From contig CM033400.1 of NCBI GenBank assembly GCA_019426215.1, positions 16,476,568 through 16,540,567 of the forward strand: DNA of 64,000 nucleotides, written 5' to 3'. The position numbers and the translations under genes are program-made. Positions within the stretch are counted from its first letter, which is position 1. Each line of letters opens with the position of its first letter. Shown piece after piece: positions 34,218 through 46,254 of this stretch. A model generated the notes under the pieces. The model was given only the letters and a program-made list of their open reading frames with translations. It did no database searches and was not told where the DNA came from. The DNA is from Buddleja alternifolia. Lineage: Eukaryota; Streptophyta; Magnoliopsida; Lamiales; Scrophulariaceae.

Positions 34218-35772
34218 TGTTAGGAAATTTCTTGTTAGATGTTTTGATGATGACAATTAGGATTTATGTTATACCCCAAAATATGTAAGTTTGATTTTAT
34301 TAGAAATCATGTATAGGCTTTGAGCGTTAGATTTGTATAAGGCTTTATTTGTTTTTATTCTAAACTGTTAGGCTAAGTATTCTTAGACTGAGCGTCTGAT
34401 ATTATTCTGAGTAAGTTTATCAGTAGTTAGGTCTGAAGATTCAAGCGTCTGAAGTCTGAATGAAAATGAAGATTTCTAGCAAGCGTCTAAGTGTCAAGCT
34501 ACTACAAGCGTGATGTAAAGATTCAGCTAAGGATCATTTAGTGTTGAATGAGCGTCTATCAAGACAAGATTTCACCAAAATTTATTCCGAAGTCTAGAAG
34601 GAGTTAAATGCAATTTTACTCAGAGCATTAATGTCCAATGGGCATTTATTTCAAATGCATTAAATGCTAATAAAAGCATTAAATGTGATAAGAACTCCAG
34701 GGCGTACGAAGAAGCATTCTCATTGGACTGTCAACTTTACAAGTCTGTGGCACCAACTTTTTGCAGCAGAATTTCAGAAAAAAGGACGAAATTTGTTCAC
34801 ACGCGAGAGTGTTAGACACATGCTTGACCATGTGTCCAACGAACACTTTACTCAAGAAAGTCTATAAATAGGACTTCAACAACAAGCTAAAACATACAAC
34901 AACAAGCTTACAAGCGAAAACCCTGTTGCATTGAAGTCTCAATTCTTAAACTTTCAGAAAAGCTCGAATATTAAAATCAAACATTCCTTCTGCTTTTCTT
35001 CAATCCTTAAGACAGTCAACCAATATCTCAAACATCTTTTTCAGAAGAACTTTACTCTACTATTGAGATATTTCAAGTTGTATGAACTTCTTAAAATCAA
35101 ACAAACCGTTAGACAAAACCCTTGTCCAGCCTCGAAATCTGAGTGAAGTCGAAGTTGGATACTTGCATTATTTCTGGGTGAAAGAAGCAAGGGGATCGAA
35201 GTGTCTAGGAGCAGAAATCTGTGCGACCAAGAAGCTCAAGCCATTCAAATCCATCTCTCCCCTATTTTGTAGAAGTTTCTATGTGATTCTTCGAGAATCA
35301 TTTTAGTGGATTACCTCCGAGTGTTAAAGAAGAAGAAGGATGTAGTTGGGATTACACCACCTAACAAATCTTTCAAACATTGTGTTCTCTACTTTACCAT
35401 CAATTTCATTATTTTCATATCATTGCATAATCAATTATGTAAACACATTGATAAGATCATTTAAAAGTTGAAAGCAACTAAGAAAAACTTTGTAACGCTA
35501 AAACTTTTCAAAGAGAAGACTTAAAATCATTTCGCTATGCTAACCCTGATTAAAGAACAAAACGCTTAACCCTATTTGGTTATAGTATTCAAATCTTGAG
35601 TCTAAGTTAACTTTATCATAATATTCTTCAAGTAGACACTCAGCCAAGCGCCTACATTTTTAAGCGTTCACAACATTTTGAATACGAAATTTTTGAAGTT
35701 GAAAAAGGACTTCAGGGTCTATTCAACCGCCCCTCCCTTCTAGACTCTTTCGTATGCAACTTGGGACCAACA
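34218..35772 (+). mobile_element. LTR 3 of Sirevirus-like array (right end)
   Basis: It starts TGTTAGGAAATTTCTTG and ends GGGACCAACA, 1555 bp, with TATAAATA near 34863. The base after its end falls inside a family C LTR (ACGTTGCAGATGCAC), so the array was inserted into that LTR and the other half lies left of the window. The target duplication would be AATCA (35773-35777); its partner cannot be checked here. Confidence 0.75.
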
Positions 35773-36906
35773 AATCACGTTGCAGATGCACTTGTGATAT
35801 TAAGTTCGTCATTGGAGGAGTTAGACCAAATTCACCTTTAGGTGGGATCAACCTCGAAATGCAACTTGATAGGCAAGTGGTAGTCTTAGCTGATTGCCAA
35901 GATGGATTTTTTATTCTCTCATATATGAATGAGAATATATCCTGTGTCATCTTGAATGAGTGAGGTCAAAAGTTTTTGGTCAAAGCTAAGCTACTCGTGT
36001 TTTAGACACAAGAGCAAGCTCAGTGACCTCGACTCATTATGACTTGAGCATATGGTCAAGTATTGTGTGTTTGACTTGACCGTGACTCTCACTCAACTGG
36101 GATAATAGAATAAAACATTTATACTCATCCGGTATTCACAACAGGAAGTGTTTGGAATAATCTTATTCAATCGATCTCAATTGGGTTCCAATGTAGGCCA
36201 CGTAACTGGATAGGTGTTACCCACATCCTTTGGTTTCTCTCATTGCCTTTGAGACGAACCTAAAGAGTCGCACTTAAAGGAATTGAAAAGGAAATATGAT
36301 TTGGACTTAAGGGGCATTTTAGGTATTTGATATCGTTGATTTATTAAATAAATCAAAAAGAGATTAAATAATTAATTAGTCATTAGATGAGCTAATTATT
36401 TAATTCATAATATTAATGAGTTAATTAATTTTTTGGAGAAATAAATTAATAAATCACATTATTTATTTAATTAATTACTTATTGGATAAGTAATAATATT
36501 AAATAATCAAGTAGGTGTCCAATATGGATGCCTACTACTAGGGTCCATAGGCTTTGTTTTTTCTTGAGTGATATAAATATATCACTTAAGTGGAAAAGTA
36601 AATAACTTGGTCTCATAAGTAATCTTTGTCTCCAAGTCAGAAATCTCTCACCTCTCTCTATTCGTCCACTAAGGAGAAAAAGAAGAGGATTTTATCTTTG
36701 GTTACCGTGGTGATTTAGAGGCATTGATGGATTTGATGCTCGGATCAAGAAAATTAAAGTAGGCTCAAATTCGAAAAAACGAGAAAATTTTCCAACCATT
36801 TTGCTACAACACTTGAGTAATTTTTCGTTTATGGTTTGAATATGAAAATCAAAGATGACCACCATAGGAATTTTATTTCCACTGCATTTTTATTTCGTTT
36901 CCCAAC
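35773..36906 (+). mobile_element. LTR remainder (family C) right of the Sirevirus array
   Basis: Family C LTR from about position 480 to its end TTTCGTTTCCCAACA. It includes GGTGGGATCAACCTCGAAATG, GAGTCGCACTTAAAGG and the AT-rich block (36330-36510). It starts exactly where the Sirevirus LTR ends, so it is the right half of an insertion target. Confidence 0.75.
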
Positions 36907-37224
36907 AATCCCCTTCCTTCCCCAACTCACTAGCCACCACCACCCCCAACTGCCGCCAGCACAAGCGGTGGCATAGCCACCACCTGTGACCATGATCAAC
37001 GATACCTTCGGGGACTCTAGCAGGAACCGTCGATTTCGGGTTCGATGCACTAATGCGGGAGCCACTAGCAAACTACCACCGACGACACTAGTGCACCACC
37101 GTTACCTCGGTGCTAGCACTGCCTTCTATTCTCAAAATGAAGTATGGTTACATCTAAGATAAAGTATGCTTAAAGTACACTTGACGTGTGATTATAGTGA
37201 ACAGGAAGTATGGTAAACCGAAGA
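36907..37224. other. GC-rich patch and GGAAGTATGG-type repeat fragment
   Basis: 36907-37135 is rich in CCACCACC and CGCC words; a reverse-strand frame there (36829-37071) shows no family likeness. From about 37136 come GAAGTATGGTTACATC and AGGAAGTATGGTAAA, which resemble the 22-bp minisatellite at 48175-48450. I see no gene. Confidence 0.5.
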
Positions 37225-37703
37225 TGAATTATGATTATGGTAAAACTATTACAAAAATTTCACTTACGTTTGAAGAAAAATTTGTTTCATACTGGATCTT
37301 TCCTGGTAATGTGTCCTACACTTTCATCAAGCCCTATGTATCTACTTTGAAAGGGAAAAAATGAGTTATGATGCCAAGAATCCTACAGTGCGTTATGGAC
37401 ATTCTCGTGAAGTCGCACAAAACTGTTCGATAAATTTTAGCTTACGGTTGAAGAAAAACTTGGTTCATACTAGATTTTTCTTGATAATGTGCTATACATT
37501 TTCAGAAATTCCTATGCGTCTATTTCGTAAGGAAAAAAATGATTTATAATTCTGAGCATCCTATAGTAGTGCGTAATGGACATTCTCGTAAAATCGCGCA
37601 AAATTATCGACAAATTTTAGCTTACGTTTGAAGACAAAATTGTTTCATACTAGACGCTTTTGAATAATGTGTCATACATTTTGGAAAATCGCTATGTGTC
37701 TAT
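37225..37703 (+). repeat. Satellite block 1 (~178-180 bp unit)
   Basis: Head-to-tail units with anchors CTTACGTTTGAAGA at 37263, 37441 and 37621 (spacing 178 and 180). Each unit carries GAGCATCCTACAGTGCG, ATGGACTTTCTCGTGAAGTCG, GACAAATTTTAGC, TTTCATACTAGACG and GATAATGTGTCATACATTTT in variant form. Small frames inside are artefacts. Confidence 0.85.
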
Positions 37704-37991
37704 TGTGAATCTTGGTTCATGTGTAGAGGAAATAAACATATCGGCATTCACAAGCAGAGTCGCTTTTCGGGTTTAATAATTTTTTAAGAAAACAAGATGA
37801 AATCAAATTTCATCAAAAACTAACCTTGTTGTAAGAAAAGATACCGTAACAGCAACCCCTGGTTCCTGCATCTAGATATCGTGCCAGAAAAAAGCTTGAA
37901 GAAAAATCCACTTCTTCTGGCTCAGTGATGGCCGACGGCTAGTGAGGGAAAGGAGAGGAAATTTTTTCTCTTCTCTTGGTTATGTAGTGTT

Positions 37992-40900
37992 TGTTGGGTT
38001 ATGATACACAAAATGCAGTGGAATAAAAAAATTCCCACAATGGTTCATTTCCGATGTTTCACATATTCAAGTCATGATTAGAAACATGTACCTTTCTTCA
38101 CGTTATTGAATTTTCTGAACCAGCTTCTAATTCCTTTTCCAAGCAGCAAATCAGCCACTGCCTCTAAATCACCACGCCGGAGTTGAGAGGGAAAAATTCC
38201 TTCTTTTTCTTCCCTTGGATGGCTAGAGAGAGAGAGGTGGAGTTCTTTTGACTTGGAGAGAAAGACAATAGTGAGGCTAGGGTTATTATTTCCGCTAAGT
38301 AGTATTTATACTACACAAGGAAATAATTAAGCCAAAAATACTAAGGCCTAGACATTCATAATGGACGCCCACTTGGGCATTTTTAAGCCCTTGGGCTTAG
38401 TCCCTATATATGGTTTTAATTTAATTAGTTATTTAATTAATATTATTTATCCAATAAATTATTAAACAACTAATTAATCCAAGTTAATTCTATAATTAAT
38501 TCCTTAAAGAAATTAATTAACACATTAACATAATTAATTAATAATATCATCCACTGACGTAATTAATTAATTAACTACGATATCAAATACCGAAAATCTC
38601 TCGAGTCTTACACCATAATTTTTCCTTTGCAATTCCTTTAAGTGTGGCTCTTTGGGTTCGTCTCAAAAGACAAATTGGAGGAAACCAAAAGGATGTGGGT
38701 AACACCTAGCCAGTTTCGTGGCCCACATCGTATCCCAATTGAGAACGAATGAAAAAAATCATTCCAAACTTTTCACGCTGTAAATACCGTACGAGTATAA
38801 ACCCTTTGTTCTTATATCCCAGTCAAGTGAGAATCATGGTTCAATCAAACTCACAGTACTTGACCATATGCTTAGCTCATAATGAATTGAGGTCACTGAG
38901 TATACTCTTATGTCCAACATTTGTATCTTCATTGCTTTGGCCACAGATTTTGACCTCACTCATTCATGATGGCATAGGATATTTGTTCAGTCACTTGTGA
39001 GAGAATAAATTTCATTTTGCTAATCAGTCAAGACTGTTACTTGCCCATCAAGTAGCACTTTGAGGTCGACCCCACCAATAGGTGAATTGGATCTAACTAC
39101 TCTAATGACAAACTTGATATCACAAGTACATTTTCAACGTGATTACTTAGGTCTAAGGTTCACGCTATTGGGATCTCGGTATGAACCCCCGCGGACACCG
39201 GCGCAACGGAAGGTATAAATTTTAAAAATAAAGAGGTATCCCTGAAATTAGGGCTAGGTAGACATGGTACCATCGGATTAAAAAACTATCCTAGTGGATT
39301 TGCCCTTAAAAAAACAACATTTTTTTAAGCTACTCCCTGCTACACCTCTCCGGATGGATTTGCCCTAGCGCCCCAAGTGTTGCGCCTCTAATTTTGTCCA
39401 CACCTTAGCTCGTACCCTCGATTATCTGCACCAGTGCTAGCAAGGAAAATATCGAATCTTGGCTTATGGAAATGGGTAGGAATATATTTTGTGTTCTTCG
39501 TACTCAACACATGAGTTGGAAGAATTTATTGTGAAAGAGGTGGAAGAGATTGAAAGAAAGAATTGAAACTTAAAACCTTGGTTTTTATCTTATGAAAAAC
39601 TATTGAGAGAAACTTAATTGATTAAACTTCATTGATTAAAAACAAAACAACACACACACACACATACACATATATAGGGCATACACGCCCCTTACACACA
39701 CGCGCGCACCTAGCGTGTGTGTTCACACTCCAAAAAGGCGTGTGTAATACATATATGTATATATGTTATATTATTTTATTTAGTTTCCATTCTTTCTCAA
39801 ACTCTCTTCCTTAATTAATTGGATATCTTTCCAACTAAAAAGATATTTTAATATATTTGATATCATATCAAATATACCATATCTTATTAAATAAGATCTT
39901 TTCATATCTTCAATACTTATCCTAATAAATATTTGTAAGATCTTTCCATATCAATTAGTTACCTAATTAATTCGAATATATCCTACCAAATATATTATAA
40001 GATAGATATATATTAAATATATATGTACATAGACTTGGTGAACAAGATAAAATCTTTCCACCATATCTATCCAAGTACACGCCCATACATGTATAATCAT
40101 ATATATTTATTTTCTCTTTCACATATAAATTAGTTAGATCACTAGTTAATTAACTAGTCTTTCTCAATTTAATAATCTAGTATTAGATTATAAGACTATT
40201 ATTAATTAAGAATACTTAATTAATTTATTCCTTTTCCCGATTAATTAATTCCAATTAATTAATCTCTTCATTAATTCACAAAGAATTAACTTGCTAATAG
40301 GTACTACACTAAGTATTGTGTGTGACCCCTTAGGATCATTAACAAGCTAGCAATAAGTCCTTCCATAGGCTAGATTAATTATTCATAAGAACTAAACTAG
40401 GCCTTGGATTAATTTCACTAATTAACCCAAGGCACCTATTGGTCGTGGTTTGATGTCTAGCAACGTCGCCATGACTTCCTAAATGTTAACGATGAAAATG
40501 CAAACCTCTCCAGATTTTGATCTTTGTGTGAGTCGAATCCCTTCATCTTTTTCCTGTGTAAGACCTAGGGCTTGGAAACGGTCGAAACCCTAATAGCCTC
40601 GGAAACTATGACTATGTTGGTTCGACTAATGATCCAGTCTTCTAAGCAGGGATCGCCAATCCCACTTATAAGATAATGCTCTGGCCAGAGAATTTTCGAT
40701 CATTCAGCTTTACTCAAGAACATAAGAAATACCAGGTACTTATGACCTTGGATGAATCCCCTCCGACTGTCAATTGTTCCGTTGTACTACCAGACTATAC
40801 CTAACATACGCGTCGTTTGACTCTTCTGGAGTGCACGTGCATATCAAAAGTAGAGTGGGTAGTACCCTTTCCAATGACATCTCAGGTCTAAGGATTATCT

Positions 40901-41796
40901 CACACTACAAAAACTTAAGGACTCCAAGTTCGATAGCATCAACAAGGAATCCTTGCAGGGCCGTTCAATCCCATACCTCTGAAACGTATGGATCTTTATG
41001 CATGTATTGGCTATACTAGCCATTAACAATGGAACACGTCAACCTCTTGGAAGAGTTACACACATGAACAAGTCTTGGCGAGGCCAGTGATATCCCACAT
41101 CTCACAGCCTCTATGACTTGGAACAGTATTTAGGATTACGGTCTTTGAGAGCATTCCATATTGATCCCGATCGCTCCCCTAACCATATGTAATCCATGGG
41201 ATTTTTTATCTATACTAACACTAGTTATAATAATAAAGAAGCATTCCATAATAGGTTTGATATAATTTAAATGATAAGACTGACACAGTGTTAATGTTCA
41301 AGCCCACATATGGCTCGCTGGGCACATAACACTTTCACACGCGTACCTATCATAACTTATCAGTTCTGTCATTGACTTTCATAGAGTGAAAACCTATGTG
41401 TCAGAACTGATGCGAGCCGTTTTCGAACTCATCAGTCCCACTGATGCGTCTATGACACAAGTTCCCATTAACATGCTCATAGTGTTCGACCAGCACTTTC
41501 CTGTCAAAACTTATGCCATGCAAGTCTCTATCCTCTAATGATGTCCAATCAATACTCTCTTCGACTTGCAAACTAATTTAGATATTAAGGATCAAACTAT
41601 TCTAGTGTCATTCTCCCTAACCCATTGGGAGTAGAAGATTCGCCTTTATTATCAAGGACTAAACATTGTTTATAAAATCTTACAAATGCCTATAAGAAAC
41701 AACATGAAGTGCCTTTTATTAAGATAAGATTATTTAATTACAAATTAATGCCCTATAATTCTATTCTCTATGGCATTTGAGGGCATAACACCAACA
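37992..41796 (-). mobile_element. Solo LTR (family C), TSD GTGTT/ATGTT, split by a family B LTR
   Basis: Reverse-strand LTR bounded by TGTTGGGTTATG (37992) and CATAACACCAACA (41796). Flanks GTGTT and ATGTT differ at one base. Its first 457 bp (41340-41796) and the remainder (37992-39168) are separated by a family B LTR. It lies just past the TATA region of the family A LTR that holds it. Confidence 0.75.
39169..41339 (-). mobile_element. Solo LTR (family B) nested in family C LTR
   Basis: Bounded on the + strand by TGGGATCTCGG and CACTTTCACA. It matches the clean family B copy at 44130-46107, for example GTGTTATGTGCCCAGCGAGCC against GTGTTAGGTGCCCGCCCAGCC. About 2.17 kb. Flanks suggest a blurred ACGCG/TAGCG duplication. 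Removing it rejoins the family C sequence around GGTACGCG and TGAACCTTAG. An AC microsatellite sits at 39648-39672. Confidence 0.7.
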
Positions 41797-43166
41797 ATGT
41801 TATGTTATTAGGTTAATATTTTAGGTGTGTATTTAAATGAGATGATGGGCTTGGAAATAATTAATTCCTTGAGCCCATTTACCTCATGTTACATGCCTAC
41901 TTCTATTCCTAGTGAGCTAAGTTGACTTTCAACTTAGTACACTTATTAATTAAATCCAACATATATTAATCCAATTAATATATTGTATTAATTAATAATT
42001 AGCTATATTAAATAATGTAATTAATAATTTAGACTAATAAAAAAATAATAAATTAATCCAATTATTTATTATAAATTTATTTCAATTGATCTAATTTAAT
42101 TAAATAAATTAAGTTATTCATCAAATGACAAATTATTAGATTAACCTTATTTGACAACTAGAGACTTTCTTCACTTAATTTCTTGAAAGCACGACTCTTT
42201 AGGTTTGTCTCAATTGGCAATGGGAGGATACCAAGGATGTGGGTGTCACCTAGCCAGTCCCGTGGAACCACATTGAAACGCAATTGAGATAAAAATGATT
42301 TGATCAATACGAAGCTTTCGGTCACATATACCATGTGAGTATAAGACCTTCACTGTAATATCTCGATCTAGTGAGAGTCATGGAAGGTGCCAAACTCATA
42401 GGGCTCAATGTTGTGCTTAATAAATCATAGTAAGATGAGCTTACCAAACTACCCCTCGTGTTCCACATGAGTTAGTTTTCCCGCTTTGGCCAAAGACTTA
42501 TAATTTCATTTACCTATGATCGCATAGGACGTTAACTCATTTACTACTCGAGATAGTGAATCCTATATTGGCAGTCGCCTAACAATTGTTGCTTGCCCAC
42601 CTAGACCGTACTTCGAGGTTGATCCCACTTAAGGGTAAATTAGGTCTAACTACTCTGACAACAAGTCTAGTGTCACAAACACAATCTTCGTGACTTCTCA
42701 AGTCTAAGGCTCACGCACACTATCATGACCAGTAATCCAATCATTGACAGTCATTGAGCAAATACCTATGTGATTGGATTACAGGCAGCCGTGTTTGAAT
42801 ATGTCAATTCCATTGATATATCTTCGACACAAGCTCCCACTAAAACCTAGTGACCGTCTGACACTCCTTGTCAAAGCATGTGTCATACAAGTGTGGTCAT
42901 AATGCCCAATAAGACTTTTCGACTTGCGAACCTTATTTAAGTAATCAACGAATTGACACTTCTAGTGTCCATCTCCTTAATCTTTAAAGAATAGAAGCTC
43001 GCTCTTGATTGTTTGGGACTTATATGTTCATTACTTGTTAATGCCATTAAATTCACATGAACAAACATAATTTACCTTTTATTCCAAAATATGAGTTAGT
43101 ACAATATATAGGTAAAAGCCCTATACAATCTATTTCCTCATTGGTATCAAGGGCGTAATCCTAATA

Positions 43167-44129
43167 GTTTTTACTTAAAGAAAAAAATAGTTTATGGTTC
43201 TGAGCATCGTATAGTGTGTTATGAACTTTCTCACGAAGTCTCGCAAAACTGTAGATAAATTTTAGCTTAAGTTTGAATAAAAACCTGTTTCATACTAGAC
43301 CGTTCTTTATAATGTATCAAACATTTCAGGAAGACTTATGTGTCTTCTTTGAAATAAAAATGCTACCGTGTCTTATAGACTTTCTCATAAAAGTCACGCA
43401 AAATTGTTATGATTGAAGAAAAATATGTTTCATAATAGACATTTCTTGATAATGTGTCATATGTATCTACTTTGAAAGAAATTTAGTTTATGATTTCGAG
43501 CATCGGACAGTGTGTTATGGACTTTCTCGTGAAGTTGCGCAAAATTGTTGATAAATTTATCTTAAATTTGAATAAAACACCGTTTCATACTAGATGGTTC
43601 TTGATAATGTGTCATACATTTTTTGAAAGCTCCATGTGTCTACTTTGAAATAAAAAAAAGTTTATTATTCCGAACATCCTCCAGTGTGTTGGGGATTTTC
43701 TCGTGAAGTCGTTTAAAACTGTCAACAAGTTTTAGCTTACTGAGGAAAACACTATAACATACTAGACGTTTTTTTGATAATGTGTCATACTTTTTTGGAA
43801 ATCCCTATGTGTCCACTTTCAAAGAAAAAAAATTATGATTTCAAGCATCGTACAGTGCCTTATGGACTTTCTCATGAAGTCACGCAAAACTGTTGACAAA
43901 TTTTAGCTTAAACTTGAAAAACAATTTGCTTCATATTAGACGTTTCATGATAATGTGTCATATATTTTTAAAAATTCCTTTGTGCCTACTTTGAAAAAAA
44001 ATCTTTTATGATTTCGATCATCCTACAGAGCGTTATGGACTTTCTCATGTAGTCGCGCAAAACTGTTGATAAATTTTAGCTTACCTTTGAACAAAAAATT
44101 GCTTCATACTACAAGTTTCTTGATAATGT
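43167..44129 (+). repeat. Satellite block 2 (~171-177 bp unit)
   Basis: Five to six units with anchors CTTA(A/C)(G/A)TTTGAA at about 43266, 43409, 43561, 43736, 43907 and 44080. The first two intervals are short (143 and 152 bp) owing to internal deletions; the rest are 171-175. Same orientation as block 1. Confidence 0.85.
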
Positions 44130-46107
44130 TGTTAGTGTTAGGTGCCCGCCCAGCCATTTAGTGGCGCTGCCAAACCAGTAATAACACTTGAATATAGTTT
44201 TGTTTTATATATCAAACTTTTTATCTATATATGCCATTTGTCTTTATCTATAAATCTACGCCGTAGTTGATAGAGTCCCGAGGATTGTTGCATAGCAATG
44301 GGAACAGTTGCGCACAAATAGGTGGCAACTGTGTAACATTGTCCAAGGCCGTGATCCTAAATTAGTTCTAAGCCATAGATTTATGAGCAAAAGGGAAATC
44401 ATAGTCTCATGAAAGCTTGTTTGTACTATATTACGTAATGGGTGTGCCTTATTCCATGGGCTTTGTTTGGCGATCATTGTATGTGCAAAGGGTCCACACT
44501 TGTGTAATGTGAAGACTAAGCAACCCCAGTGGATTCTATATTGGTTCTGTGTAGAATTTGGAATCTCAAATGTTACGTAGTAGAAATAATCCTTAAGACC
44601 TAAGATATCATGGTTGCGATGGGTTCAAACAACTGCACTTTGATCTTATTTCATATTCCAAGAGAATCATGTGAGTGGATAAGGTTGGGTGCAGTCTGTT
44701 AGTACGACGGAACAATGACATCAAAAGGGAATCCATCCACGGTACAGACACCGGGAGATTTCCTATATTGTTGTATGACATAGATGACTAGTGAAAATCG
44801 CTAGATAGAGTATCAAAGTCATTAAGAATAAATGATGATTCTTCTTAGATGGCGAAACTCACTATGATAACCACACACACATAGTTATCTAAGTTACTTG
44901 AGTTTCGATGGAAATCAAGCTCTAGACTCAGATCTGAAAAATGATGGAAGGAGTGACTCATACAAAGATCATAACCCGTAGAAGTCCATCACTGTAATCA
45001 TTTATATCTAGGTCTTCATAACAACATTGTTAGACATCGAATCATGATAGGTGGGAGCCTTGAGTTGAGTTTGAGGATAAGACCCAAGACCTCAACTAAC
45101 TGTCCGTGCGACAATTATTTAAAGCATAATGGAAAGGTCTCATTACTAGCATGTAAATGAACGTACGCGGTCACACACTTAAATCAAGTATGGACCTCCT
45201 TATGCAAATGTTAGCTCTTGTGTAGAATTAACTGTATGGAATTAATCCTTAGTGGATTAGATTAATTCTTTAGTATAATTAATTAAATAAAAATTAATCC
45301 TAAGTGGGTTAAATTAATTCTTAAGTAGAATTAATGAAGAGAGATTAATTAATTAGTTTAATTAATAAAAGGAAAAATAATAAAGGTCTTAATTAATTAT
45401 CTTGTGTGGATTAATTACTTACAGTCAAATAATAAATTATCTTGTGTAGATGAATTAATTATATTATCCAAATATAAATTATTACTTACATGATTAATTA
45501 ATTAAATAGGAAAGTAAAATCAAATTTATATATATATATATTGTGTAGAAATATATATTTGATTTAGTCTTGATTTGGATACACAAGGAAGGAGTTCTAG
45601 AAAGGAAGGGATTTGACAAAGGCCCATATATAGACCTCTGCACGGCCGCCCCCCTAAGTGTAAGAAACGAATACTCAATCTTTTGATTAGTGCAAAATCC
45701 TCTCTTCTCTTCTTCTCCTAGTTTTTAGCCTAAACATTTTTCTGCCATATTCTCCATAAGCCAAAATTAATAAAGTTTAACTAACACTAAATTATATAAA
45801 AAAGATTCAAGATATAACTGGGGTATGGATAAATTTAGAGGCAAGACAATTGGAGTGCTCGGAGGATTTATCGTGAGAAAGCAAAAGATCGAAAGGGGTG
45901 AAAATATAGAGGCTCTGGAATCTATATGAGTTAGTTGACGACACAACTCAAAGAGATATACTGACGTGGAAAACCCCTCTTATGTGTTTATGTAATTCGA
46001 TGGTGTCATGTAAAACACACATTCGTGCATGTTGATTAATTTTTTGTTATTTGTTTCCGTTGCACATGCACAATTAGGGGTGAACCAAGCTGGTTTGGTC
46101 CAAAACA
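44130..46107 (+). mobile_element. Solo LTR (family B), TSD AATGT/TATGT
   Basis: It starts TGTTAGTGTTAGGTGCCC and ends GGTTTGGTCCAAAACA, 1978 bp, with flanks AATGT and TATGT. Removing it restores a 171-bp satellite interval between TGTG(C/T)CTACTTTG anchors at 43981 and 46135. A TTAATTAA-rich block and a TATATATATAT run (45530-45545) precede a leader with CACGGCCGCCCCCC. No protein coding. Confidence 0.85.
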
Positions 46108-46200
46108 TATGTCATGCATTTTTGGAATGCCTTATGTGTCTACTTTGCAATAAAAAATAGTTTATGATTCCAAGCATCCTACAGTGCATTATGGACTTCA
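46108..46200 (+). repeat. Satellite block 3 (half unit)
   Basis: About 93 bp of the same satellite (TATGTGTCTACTTTG, CAAGCATCCTACAGTGCATT) between a family B solo LTR and the next insertion. Confidence 0.8.
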
Positions 46201-46254
46201 TGTTTAAGTTAAGCATACAATAGCCATACTTCCTCGTCTACGTAAGCATACATC

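Larger units (their letters stand above)
37704..43166 (-). mobile_element. LTR of family A in the satellite, split by nested LTRs
   Basis: Reverse-strand LTR whose U3 half is 41797-43166 and whose R-U5 half is 37704-37991. The halves match the intact family A LTR at 46255-47897, for example the leader CTGCATCTAGATATCGTGCC against CTGCCTCTAGATATCACGCC. Taking out the whole 5463 bp plus 5 bp restores a satellite spacing of 177 bp between anchors 37621 and 43266. The target duplication itself is blurred. Confidence 0.75.

Noticed and set aside
39169..41796. A single 2.6-kb LTR
   Set aside because: The first 457 bp (reverse sense) align with family C and the remainder with family B; the family C sequence resumes at 39168, so it is a nested pair.
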